The notes below the pieces were generated by a model that was not told the DNA's origin, made no database searches, and saw only the letters and a program-made list of their open reading frames with translations. 64,000 nt of DNA from Aequorivita sp. UBA3180. Its GTDB lineage: Bacteria; Bacteroidota; Bacteroidia; Flavobacteriales; Flavobacteriaceae. Each line of letters opens with the position of its first letter. The stretch's first letter is position 1. Location of the stretch: positions 201,260 through 265,259 of the forward strand of contig DEXQ01000007.1 of assembly GCA_002364215.1 (NCBI GenBank), in the 5' to 3' direction. Shown piece after piece: positions 18,095-25,181 of the stretch. Both the position numbers and the translations under genes were made by a program.

Positions 18095-18532
18095 ATGGAA
18101 CTTGTCCTAACAAGGGTGTATAAGCGTGGGGGTACCAATGGTACCCTCACCTTAAACGGACACTTCGTCTGCTTTACCATCGAGCTTCCATGGAAAGAGA
18201 ACAAACAAAATAGTTCCTGCATCCCGGAAGGCATCTACGAACTGAGGTCCCGAACCTCCACCAAGTTCCACAACCACTTGGAAATCCTGGATGTGCCAAA
18301 CAGAAGTTATATCCTGATCCACCCTGCAAACAATGCCATCACCGAACTCCGTGGCTGTATCGCCCCGGTCAACCTGCTAACGGGTATTGGTACGGGTATC
18401 AACTCTAAACTGGCCCTACAGAAACTCCTCTCCCTATACCATCAGGCTAGGGATAGAAATGAAAAAGTAATCCTTAACATTAATTCAAATCGGTATGAAT
18501 ATCTTAAACAGATACAAAAGTCCAACTCCTAA
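18095..18532 (+). CDS. DUF5675 family protein
   Basis: 145 residues, soluble. Features of the DUF5675 family are visible: an N-terminal beta region (LVLTRVYKRGGTNGTLTLNG), CFTIELPWKENKQNSSCIPEG, and a conserved block with IHPANNAITELRGCI. The IH...GCI arrangement, with thirteen residues from His to Cys, recalls the His/Cys pair of YkuD-type L,D-transpeptidases. That similarity is my inference and no activity should be assumed. The family occurs in Bacteroidota and in phages. It starts 4 bp after the preceding gene, and its 3' end overlaps the next gene by 38 bp, which indicates a tight, co-inherited unit. Confidence 0.8.
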   Translation: MELVLTRVYKRGGTNGTLTLNGHFVCFTIELPWKENKQNSSCIPEGIYELRSRTSTKFHNHLEILDVPNRSYILIHPANNAITELRGCIAPVNLLTGIGTGINSKLALQKLLSLYHQARDRNEKVILNINSNRYEYLKQIQKSNS

Positions 18533-18737
18533 GTTTTTTCGAACCCTGCGCAATGTGGGCCTCGGTCTGGCAACTGCCGGCGGTACGCTCCTCGCGGCAC
18601 CCGTAGCCCTTCCGGCCTGGCTGCTTTCAGCCGCTACTTACGTGGTGGTCGCCGGCACAGTGGCCACGGCTGTAAGTCAGGCAACGGTTCAGGGTGACGA
18701 GCCTGAGCCCCCACAAGCGCCTAATGGTGGTCTCTAA
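18495..18737 (+). CDS. Small membrane protein in DUF5675 cassette
   Basis: 80 residues with a basic N-terminus and one or two hydrophobic segments (~22-58, Gly/Ala/Val-rich, LGLATAGGTLLAAPVALPAW), then a Pro-rich acidic tail (DEPEPPQAPNGGL). It overlaps the DUF5675 gene by 38 bp in another frame, so the start is the first ATG there. It resembles a holin-like or membrane-anchor peptide in size only. No named family recognised. Confidence 0.65.
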   Translation: MNILNRYKSPTPKFFRTLRNVGLGLATAGGTLLAAPVALPAWLLSAATYVVVAGTVATAVSQATVQGDEPEPPQAPNGGL

Positions 18738-18942
18738 GGAGATTCCCTTTATTGCCGGCACCATTGGAGGTTTTCTGGCTTCTACACTCCCCAATATAGG
18801 TTCCCAACAACTTTTCACAACCTGTATCTTGGCGATTATAGGGGCAATAGTAAGTTTCTTTACAACCCTCCTCTTACGTAAAATTGTAGCTGTGTCAACC
18901 ACATATTTCTCCACAATTAGAAGATGGTTTAAGAAATTATAA
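18724..18942 (+). CDS. Small two-helix membrane protein, last gene of cassette
   Basis: 72 residues from the ATG at 18724, which overlaps the previous gene by 14 bp; an ATG at 18694 would add ten residues. Two hydrophobic helices (IPFIAGTIGGFLASTLP and FTTCILAIIGAIVSFFTTLLL) are followed by a basic tail ending RRWFKKL. Size, two helices and charged tail are holin-like, but this is not proof. A strong terminator follows at once, closing the four-gene cassette. Confidence 0.65.
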   Translation: MVVSKEIPFIAGTIGGFLASTLPNIGSQQLFTTCILAIIGAIVSFFTTLLLRKIVAVSTTYFSTIRRWFKKL

Positions 18943-18956
18943 ACCTCCTAAATTTC

Positions 18957-18994
18957 AAAACCGTTAGGAATCTCATACCCTAACGGTTTTTTTT
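18957..18994 (+). terminator. Terminator closing the DUF5675 cassette
   Basis: AAAACCGTTAGG (18957-18968) pairs perfectly with CCTAACGGTTTT (18979-18990) and runs into eight T residues. It lies 15 bp after the last cassette gene. Confidence 0.9.
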
Positions 18995-19072
18995 AGTATG
19001 TCCTTGCACTTTGTAGCCTTAGTTGCCCTAGCTTTTTGGGCTGTGGTTAAATCCCAGATCGGGATTACCGAA

Positions 19073-19148
19073 GAAAAGCTTTTCCTAAAGCCTGCATAGG
19101 GTCTTTCAATAAACTATAAACTAGGCTGAAGTGGAGAGGCTTTTTTTG
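19073..19148 (+). repeat. Structured direct repeat, copy A
   Basis: A 76-bp element, very similar to copy B at 19665-19744, starting GAAAAGCTTTT and ending GGCTTTTTTTG. AAAGCCT (19087-19093) can pair either with AGGCT (19123-19127) or with AGGCTTT (19137-19143) followed by the T-tract. This gives two mutually exclusive stems, the second terminator-like. It is noncoding apart from the end of a doubtful 33-codon frame. It sits about 90 bp upstream of the orphan gene at 19241. Confidence 0.75.
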
Positions 19149-19240
19149 TTTTTGGAATACTAAGGCTGATTAGATTTCTTTCCATAGCAGATATTTTTAG
19201 TATTTTCTTATATTTAAGTTCTTAATATAAAGCCTATTGT

Positions 19241-19636
19241 ATGGCACAAGTATATTTTGCGGAAATTAGATCCTATCAATTGAATATTGGTAGAAGTTCT
19301 CCTGGATCAGGAGATTTTGGCCACTCATGGCAACGCTATATAAAGTTGAACTTAAATCCAGGAAGATTTGGGGATGGCGTAACCACGGCAGAATTGAATT
19401 TTTTTGAAGATCCGGCACATATTCCCAGTTATGAAAATGGTGTTCGTTCCAGTAGGGGAATTAAAATATTAATTCCATTAAATGATTTTCACGACCTGTA
19501 TGATGTACTTAGATCCGAAAAACCTTTGAGTTTCTTATGGCAACAATTGGAATCTGGATCAACCGCGACGCGTATTAATTCCTGGAGACTCACAACCTCA
19601 AGCGAACCTTTAGCAGAAGGAGATTCTGAACTATAA
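19241..19636 (+). CDS. Hypothetical protein flanked by structured repeats
   Basis: 131 residues, soluble, no signal peptide and no recognised family. Features: an N-terminal MAQVYFAEIRSYQLNIG strand, a Gly-rich turn region (SSPGSGDFGHSW), an Asp-Phe-His segment (PLNDFHDLYDVLRS) and a Ser/Thr-rich C-terminus. The ATG at 19241 is the only sensible start. The gene is bracketed by two copies of an ~80-bp structured element, so gene plus repeat looks like a single cassette unit. It lies between the DUF5675 cassette and a GldJ-like gene. It may be a small antigen- or secretion-related orphan; no function can be given. Confidence 0.7.
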   Translation: MAQVYFAEIRSYQLNIGRSSPGSGDFGHSWQRYIKLNLNPGRFGDGVTTAELNFFEDPAHIPSYENGVRSSRGIKILIPLNDFHDLYDVLRSEKPLSFLWQQLESGSTATRINSWRLTTSSEPLAEGDSEL

Positions 19637-19664
19637 TTACATCATTATAGTTAAATAGACCAAT

Positions 19665-19744
19665 GAAAAGCTTTTTCTAAAGCCTGCACTGAGTCTTTCA
19701 ATAGACTCAAGATAAACTAGGCTGAAGAGAAGGGGCTTTTTTTG
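19665..19744 (+). repeat. Structured direct repeat, copy B
   Basis: An 80-bp near-copy of the element at 19073-19148. Here the centre is a perfect GAGTCT/AGACTC hairpin (19691-19696 with 19703-19708) inside an AGCCT/AGGCT stem. The terminator-like alternative AAAGCC (19679-19684) with GGCTTT (19734-19739) before the T-tract is also kept. It lies 28 bp after the orphan gene and may serve as its terminator. Confidence 0.75.
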
Positions 19745-19880
19745 GTGTTTCTTTTCTCAACTGTATTTGAGAAAAGCAAGAAACTTTCCCATATTTACTT
19801 ATTTTGCTTAAAATCTATCTACTGTGAATTTGGTTGGATGGGGAATAATTATATTTTTGATACTTCTAACTAACCGTTTA

Positions 19881-21545
19881 ATGAGCCGATTGCTTCTTGC
19901 TTTCTTTTTAACCTTACTTTCTGTCTCCTGTTCTAAAAAGGAGGACTATAAAAACAGTTCACGTGCCACAGGCTGGAAAATGATTGGCCGAATGGGCGGT
20001 TTTGCAAAAGATTATAATAAAAAAACCAAGGAGCAGGAAACAGGCCCCGGCCTGGTTTTTATTGAGGGTGGTACTTTTACGATGGGCCGTATCCAGGATG
20101 ATCCCATTGGTGATTGGAACAATACCCCAAATCAGCAGCATGTTATGTCTTTTTATATCGATGAAGCCGAAGTTACTAATCTGATGTATGCAGAATACCT
20201 AGATTGGATAAAACGGGTATTCCCACCCCATGAAGAGAATTATAGCCATATTTATTCCAGTGCAGTGCCAGACACCTTAGTTTGGAGAAACTCCCTCGGT
20301 TTTAATGAAGCTATGGTGAAAAATTATCTACACCACCCCGCCTTTTCGGAATATCCTGTGGTGGGGGTTAGTTGGTTACAAGCGGTTAATTTTTGCAAAT
20401 GGCGTACCGACAGGGTTAATGAAAAGTTATTGGAAGATGCAGATTTTACGGCACTTAATGCTAGATACAATGTAAAGGCCAATGAAATATTTTCAACAGA
20501 AACCTATATCAAAGCCCCTACCTTAGCATATGGAGGTAATGATTCCATCTTAAATGGCGGTAAACGTTCTAGTCGTCTTGTCGAACTAAAAAAAGATAGT
20601 ACAATTCTCGGCGCTAAACATACCGATTTATATATGCAGCGCCGTGATGGAATCTTCCTTCCAGAGTACCGCCTACCCACTGAAGCTGAATGGGAATATG
20701 CTGCCTTGGGGCTCGACGGAATTAGGGAATATAATATTCACAAAGGACGAAAAAAGTATCCTTGGAACGGACAATACACTCGCTCCGGAAAACGTAAATC
20801 GCGTGGCGACCAATTGGCAAACTTTAAACAAGGAGATGGCGATTACGGTGGAATAGCCGGTTGGAGCGATGACAATGCCGATATTACCGCCCAAGTAAAA
20901 AGCTATCCCCCAAATGACTACGGGCTATATGATATGGCAGGCAATGTAGCAGAATGGGTAGCCGATGTTTACAGACCCATTGTGGAAGATGATTATAACG
21001 ACTTCAACTATTATCGTGGAAATGTTTACACCAAAGACTCCCGAAACCCCGATGGCACTTTTAACATCGTCACCATAGATTCCATAATTTATGACACCCT
21101 GCCCACCGGCAAACTCATTCCAAAGCAACTTCCGGGTGAACTCATTCAAGTTCCCGTAGATGAATGGGAAACCTACCTTCGTATAAATTTTTCAACAAGT
21201 GATAATGGAAATTATAAGGATGGGGATCAGGGCTCAAAACTTTACAACGCCAAAAATAGATCATCTACAGAACACCCAATGTACAATGCGCCAGTCCATA
21301 AAACTTTAGTGGATAGTACGGGCAATATCCAAAGACAGTATGATAAAAACGCCAATAGAACATCATTGATAAATGATGAGGTTCGGGTTTACAAAGGAGG
21401 CTCTTGGCGCGACAGAGACTATTGGCTAGATCCGGCCCAAAGACGTTTTTTGCCTCAATACATGGCTGCAGACTATATTGGCTTTAGGTGCGCAATGTCC
21501 AGGGTGGGTTCTAAGACCAATAAGAAAAAACGACCGCGCCGATAA
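19881..21545 (+). CDS. gldJ: GldJ-like gliding/T9SS lipoprotein (SUMF1 fold)
   Basis: 554 residues from the ATG at 19881, which opens a lipoprotein signal peptide with lipobox LLSVSC; the longer in-frame extension is not needed. The rest is a formylglycine-generating-enzyme-like (SUMF1) domain: GLVFIEGGTFTMGRIQDD, YIDEAEVTNLMYAEYLDW, YPVVGVSWLQAVNFCKWRTDRVNE, RLPTEAEWEYAALG, YDMAGNVAEWVADVY and GGSWRDRDYW. GldJ is an outer-membrane-associated lipoprotein needed for gliding and T9SS function in flavobacteria. Length and sequence fit GldJ better than GldK. The usual neighbours of gldJ are absent, so this may be a second copy. It is presumably non-catalytic. Confidence 0.8.
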   Translation: MSRLLLAFFLTLLSVSCSKKEDYKNSSRATGWKMIGRMGGFAKDYNKKTKEQETGPGLVFIEGGTFTMGRIQDDPIGDWNNTPNQQHVMSFYIDEAEVTNLMYAEYLDWIKRVFPPHEENYSHIYSSAVPDTLVWRNSLGFNEAMVKNYLHHPAFSEYPVVGVSWLQAVNFCKWRTDRVNEKLLEDADFTALNARYNVKANEIFSTETYIKAPTLAYGGNDSILNGGKRSSRLVELKKDSTILGAKHTDLYMQRRDGIFLPEYRLPTEAEWEYAALGLDGIREYNIHKGRKKYPWNGQYTRSGKRKSRGDQLANFKQGDGDYGGIAGWSDDNADITAQVKSYPPNDYGLYDMAGNVAEWVADVYRPIVEDDYNDFNYYRGNVYTKDSRNPDGTFNIVTIDSIIYDTLPTGKLIPKQLPGELIQVPVDEWETYLRINFSTSDNGNYKDGDQGSKLYNAKNRSSTEHPMYNAPVHKTLVDSTGNIQRQYDKNANRTSLINDEVRVYKGGSWRDRDYWLDPAQRRFLPQYMAADYIGFRCAMSRVGSKTNKKKRPRR

Positions 21546-21654
21546 TTTTTTACTAACAAGGGTAGGGTATTTTCGAAGATAATTGTTCAATATATAAATA
21601 CCGAAAAAACAATCTTTTTTTAGTATATTTATAATAACCATTAATACATTTTTT

Positions 21655-22290
21655 ATGAAACGTAGGAATTTTATAAAGAAATCGGGACAGGCTCTGCTTG
21701 CCGTTTCAACTATTTCCATTACAGGAGCTATTATTTCTTCTTGTTCTTCCGATGATTCGGATGACTTTTTTGATGATGGCTACTATGATAATGGGTATTA
21801 CGGTGACGGTTATTACGACGATGGTTATTATGATGACGGTTACTACGATGATGGTTACTATGATGATGGTTACTACGATGATGGTTACTACGATGATGGT
21901 TATTATGATGATGGTTATTATGATGATGGCTACTACGACGACGGCTACTATGGCGATGCCCAAGTAATTCGCGATATTTTAATTGCAACAAACTGGAAAG
22001 TTGCCAGCTATATAGATAGCGGAGACGACGAAACATCAGATTACAATGGCTATACCGTTGATTTTAAAGTTAACGACCAAGTAACTGCCACTAACGGAAG
22101 CAATACCAATAACGGAAGCTGGTCTGTTAACGGTTCGGGAACTGAACTAAACTTAAACTTTAACGGCTCTCCTTTTGATGAATTCAATGATGGGTGGGAC
22201 ATTATAAGCGTAATGCCTACAAGAATTGAGCTGCGCGATGTAAGTGGAGGCGGCGGTGGAACCGACATTTTAATTTTTGAAAAAGCATAG
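21655..22290 (+). CDS. Putative Tat lipoprotein with GYYDD repeats and lipocalin-like C-terminus
   Basis: 211 residues. The N-terminus has a twin-arginine-like signal (KRRNFIKKSGQALLAVS) ending in a lipobox (IISSC). A low-complexity region (~residues 42-101) follows, made of twelve five-residue units of GYYDD type. The C-terminal ~110 residues look lipocalin-like: ATNWKVASYIDSGDDE, NGSWSVNGSGTELNLNF, ISVMPTRIELRDV. It is probably a surface or periplasmic lipoprotein. The Tyr/Asp-rich stretch is strongly acidic and could bind cations or extend the domain from the membrane; this is inference. It stands alone between the GldJ-like gene and a strong hairpin. Confidence 0.8.
   Translation: MKRRNFIKKSGQALLAVSTISITGAIISSCSSDDSDDFFDDGYYDNGYYGDGYYDDGYYDDGYYDDGYYDDGYYDDGYYDDGYYDDGYYDDGYYDDGYYGDAQVIRDILIATNWKVASYIDSGDDETSDYNGYTVDFKVNDQVTATNGSNTNNGSWSVNGSGTELNLNFNGSPFDEFNDGWDIISVMPTRIELRDVSGGGGGTDILIFEKA
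21778..21957 (+). repeat. 15-bp coding minisatellite, 12 units
   Basis: Twelve 15-bp units encode GYYDN, GYYGD, nine GYYDD and a final GYYGD. Units differ at synonymous third positions (TAC/TAT, GAC/GAT), so the protein repeat is kept while the DNA drifts. Confidence 0.95.
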
Positions 22291-22316
22291 TCTGTTTGTT
22301 AGTGTTTTTTTAAATT

Positions 22317-22356
22317 GATTGGACATTTCTTTGAATTCTATCAGAAATGTCCAATC
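22317..22356 (+). terminator. Perfect 14-bp hairpin after the Tat lipoprotein
   Basis: GATTGGACATTTCT (22317-22330) pairs exactly with AGAAATGTCCAATC (22343-22356). It follows the lipoprotein gene by 26 bp and precedes the next start. It decides that start: a TTG at 22315 would place the stem inside coding sequence. The T-tract after it is weak. Confidence 0.7.
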
Positions 22357-22377
22357 TTATTTAAACCCTCCTTTATT

Positions 22378-24444
22378 TTGAAAAAAATCCTATTTCTTCA
22401 CGATACATTATTGGAAACACCACGCGGTGCCGAACTTACCATTAAGGAATTGATGGCGCTGGGTGAAAGAAAAGGGTATTCCGTTTCAGCGGATTTTCTT
22501 AAGAATTTTGAAGCAACAAAATCCAAAATTTCAAAAACAGATTTAGTAGTTTTAAACAGTAGCTCCCGCTGTCATTTTGAGCTGGATTTAGTGCGATATC
22601 TTCTTTCCCAACAAGTTCCGTACATTAAGGTTGAATATGATTATAATTTCTGTGTACGCCGAAATATTCTCTGTACAGTGGATTATAACATCCGTAATTG
22701 CTGCAATCCCGATAAATTTCACCTTTTCAGAAAGCTGTTTTCCGGCGCAGCCCTAAATGTTTTTCAATCCCCAAAACATTATCAATCACATTTCGACTTT
22801 TATGGTGAGGCAGTAGCAAATCATTTGATCATGCCACCTACCGTCGATGTTTCCAAACTAAAGCCTTCTGAAGAAAAAGACAAAGAAACCATTCCGTTTT
22901 TTGGCGATCTCAACTTTTTAAAAGGCGGCCATGACTATGTTACCTATGCCGAAGAACATCCAAACCTTAACTTTAAGGTTTTCGGAAAAAACCGTTTGCG
23001 TCGTGATATGCCAAAGAACATGACTTTCCATGACCCAATTTCAAATGCGGAAGTACTTGAAATTCTTGGAAAAACAAAGCAGTTTATTTGTAAGCCTGTA
23101 TGGCCCGAACCTTCGGGAAGACTTGCCGCAGAAGCATTTCTTTCAGGTTGTGAAATTCTTTCAAACGATAGAATAGGAACTTTTTCTTTTGATTTTTATC
23201 CTGATGATTTAGAAAAGGCTAAAGCCGAAATGCTGCAGGCACCCGAAAACTTTTGGGCTGCAGTCTCTGAAATACTGAACAATTCAGAAAAAACCCAAAC
23301 CCCAAAACTCAAAAAAGTGTTGGTGTATAAAAGTTATGGGGGCCTCGGCGATATCTTCTTTGCCATCCCTGCAATCTACAAACTTGCCAAGGTTTCGGAA
23401 GAGCTTCATTTTGCGGTAGCGCCAAGGCTTGTAGATTTTTTTGCCAAACACTTAAAAGGCATTGAAGTAGTGAGTGAACCTGATGCTAGAAACAGCGAAT
23501 CCACCTATAATAATGTTTATGAACTGGGCAACTATCCTGCTTTCCGAGGCTACGATTTGCCTCACGCACTAAAATATCCAACCCATAAAAAAGTAAAACA
23601 GCACGCAATCCAGCATTATATAGACACGGTTTCAAAACTTCATATTGATATTGACAATCATTTGGAAAGCTATCCCTATTTTGAAAGTGATAAGAACTTG
23701 AACAATCCGTATTTCGTTATACATCACGGAGCTGGATTTTTGTTAAAAATATGGCCAACTGAAAAGTATGCAAGATTGATTGAAATGTTGGCGGAAATCT
23801 TTCCAAATCTAGATTGCAAAATTATTATGGGCCCCGAAGACCCTGATATTGCACAATATTTCACCAAACCCCTGCCGCATATTAAGTTCATCACCGGAGG
23901 AATGTTAGAGGTGGGTGAGGCAATGGCAGGAGCAATGTTTCATATTGGCAATGATGCAGGAATAACCCACGTGGCAGGAGCTTTCAATGTGCCCACGGTG
24001 GGAATATATGGTCCAACCGGTCCTGGAAGTTGGGGGAGTTTTGCACAACATAACCACCTTATTTGGGGTAAAAAGGGCGTGTGCAACCTAAAGTGCAATT
24101 ATGATGTTATCTTAAATTGTGGCCATAGAATCTGTTTGACCTCTGTTACTGAAAATAGGGTGTTAGAAGCGCTTTACATGGTTCTACAGCAAGCATACCC
24201 CAATAATGATGTTAAGCTTATTCCAAATCCACAGGCTGCTATGGAGTTTGGAAAAAAGGATTGCCTTATTAAATTGGGAGAAAACGAATTGCTATTGGAG
24301 TACCACAGTTCAGAAATGAAAACAGAGGTAGAGAAGTTGCTTTCAAACAAGACTTTGGAGACGCCATTGAGTGGAGATCTGAAATTGGTGGCAGATGTTT
24401 TAATACAGCAAAAAATTATTTTTAAAGTTCCCACATTCAATTAA
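22378..24444 (+). CDS. Two-domain glycosyltransferase (GT4-like plus GT9 heptosyltransferase-like)
   Basis: 688 residues from a TTG at 22378, giving KKILFLHDTLLETPRGAELT. No ATG fits, and the upstream TTG lies in a terminator hairpin. The N-terminal half (~1-310) is a GT-B domain with VKVFGKN-like and WPEPSGRLAAEAFLSGCEILS motifs of GT4 enzymes, though without a clean full E-x7-E. The C-terminal half (~315-640) is GT9-like: VYKSYGGLGDIFFAIPAIYKL, IHHGAGFLLKIWPTEKYARL, HIGNDAGITHVAGAFNVPTVGIYGPT. It also has four Cys in a GVCNLKCNYD...NCGHRICL segment. It probably transfers sugars in surface polysaccharide or LPS assembly. The fusion puts two transfer steps in one chain; the donor sugars are not predictable. 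Confidence 0.82.
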   Translation: MKKILFLHDTLLETPRGAELTIKELMALGERKGYSVSADFLKNFEATKSKISKTDLVVLNSSSRCHFELDLVRYLLSQQVPYIKVEYDYNFCVRRNILCTVDYNIRNCCNPDKFHLFRKLFSGAALNVFQSPKHYQSHFDFYGEAVANHLIMPPTVDVSKLKPSEEKDKETIPFFGDLNFLKGGHDYVTYAEEHPNLNFKVFGKNRLRRDMPKNMTFHDPISNAEVLEILGKTKQFICKPVWPEPSGRLAAEAFLSGCEILSNDRIGTFSFDFYPDDLEKAKAEMLQAPENFWAAVSEILNNSEKTQTPKLKKVLVYKSYGGLGDIFFAIPAIYKLAKVSEELHFAVAPRLVDFFAKHLKGIEVVSEPDARNSESTYNNVYELGNYPAFRGYDLPHALKYPTHKKVKQHAIQHYIDTVSKLHIDIDNHLESYPYFESDKNLNNPYFVIHHGAGFLLKIWPTEKYARLIEMLAEIFPNLDCKIIMGPEDPDIAQYFTKPLPHIKFITGGMLEVGEAMAGAMFHIGNDAGITHVAGAFNVPTVGIYGPTGPGSWGSFAQHNHLIWGKKGVCNLKCNYDVILNCGHRICLTSVTENRVLEALYMVLQQAYPNNDVKLIPNPQAAMEFGKKDCLIKLGENELLLEYHSSEMKTEVEKLLSNKTLETPLSGDLKLVADVLIQQKIIFKVPTFN

Positions 24445-24498
24445 AATTGTTTTTTTTCAAGAGGGCTTTTACTATCTTCACGAGCCAAATTAAAAACA

Positions 24499-25053
24499 AT
24501 GATTTCAGAGACAATTAAGAACCGCCGGGCGGTTTTTCCTGCACAATATAACGGACAACCAATCACCAAAGAAGAAATTTTAACCATACTTGAAAGTGCA
24601 AATTGGGCACCCACCCACAAACGTACAGAGCCTTGGCGATTTAAGGTTTTTCACGGTGTATCTCAAGTTGCTTTGGGAAAATTTCTTGCCGAAACCTACA
24701 AACAAACCACAGAAAATTTTTCAGAATTTACATATAATAAATTTATGGACAATCCCGTGAAAGCGGGCTGTGTAATAGCTATCTGTATGCAGCGCGACCC
24801 AAAGGCAAGCATTCCAGAATGGGAAGAAATTGCAGCTACAGCTATGGCGGTGCAAAACATGTGGCTTACGGCATACGAAATGAAGATTGGCGCTTATTGG
24901 GCTTCTCCGGGAATTCTAAAATATATGGACAAATTTATCCAACTACAAGAAGGAGAACAATGCCTCGGTTTTTTCTACTTAGGCAAATACGATGGAGATT
25001 TGCCTGAAGGTGTCCGCAATAGCAATATTGAGGATAAAACTGTTTGGATGTAA
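24499..25053 (+). CDS. Nitroreductase family protein
   Basis: 184 residues, an FMN-dependent oxidoreductase of the small YdjA-type nitroreductase group. Motifs: IKNRRAVFPAQY at the N-terminus (the Arg-Arg that contacts FMN phosphate), ILESANWAPTHKRTEPWRFKVF, and AATAMAVQNMWLTAYEMKIGAYW. LGFFYLGKYDGD lies near the end. It probably reduces quinone- or nitro-type substrates with NAD(P)H; the physiological substrate is unknown. It stands alone with its own terminator. Confidence 0.88.
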   Translation: MISETIKNRRAVFPAQYNGQPITKEEILTILESANWAPTHKRTEPWRFKVFHGVSQVALGKFLAETYKQTTENFSEFTYNKFMDNPVKAGCVIAICMQRDPKASIPEWEEIAATAMAVQNMWLTAYEMKIGAYWASPGILKYMDKFIQLQEGEQCLGFFYLGKYDGDLPEGVRNSNIEDKTVWM

Positions 25054-25072
25054 AATCCACTTCTAAAAATAA

Positions 25073-25110
25073 AAAACCTCACAGGAAATATAAGCTGCGA
25101 GGTTTTTTTT
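25073..25110 (+). terminator. Terminator after nitroreductase
   Basis: AAAACCTC pairs with GAGGTTTT around a short arm (ACAG...CTGC) and is followed by a T-tract ending at 25110. Confidence 0.85.
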
Positions 25111-25120
25111 AATAATTTAT

Positions 25121-25161
25121 AACTAAAAAATTAGTTTAAACTATTTATTTAGTTATATTTG
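25121..25161 (+). promoter_or_regulatory. Two candidate BlaI-type operator dyads and -7 element
   Basis: Two 16-bp dyads share the half-sites AACTA/TAGTT with 6-bp spacers: AACTA-AAAAAT-TAGTT (25121-25136) and AACTA-TTTATT-TAGTT (25139-25154). Their centres are 18 bp apart. The second ends on TATATTTG (25154-25161), an exact match to the Bacteroidota -7 consensus. A repressor bound here would block the promoter of the BlaI gene that starts 20 bp later, suggesting autoregulation. Confidence 0.7.
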
Positions 25162-25181
25162 AAATATCAAACTGTACCAAA

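Noticed and set aside
19073..19744. Integron attC sites or transposon ends
   Set aside because: The core lacks the GTTRRRY/RYYYAAC pair, there is no integrase or transposase, and no target-site duplication is visible.
21778..21957. CRISPR-like array
   Set aside because: Units are contiguous 15-bp codon repeats with no spacers.
21698..22036. Long open frames overlapping the GYYDD region in other frames and on the minus strand
   Set aside because: They are low-complexity by-products of the 15-bp repeat; the frame with signal peptide, lipobox and lipocalin-like end is the real one.
22315..22377. Upstream TTG start for the GT4-GT9 gene
   Set aside because: It would make a perfect 14-bp terminator stem coding; the TTG at 22378 gives a family-like start.
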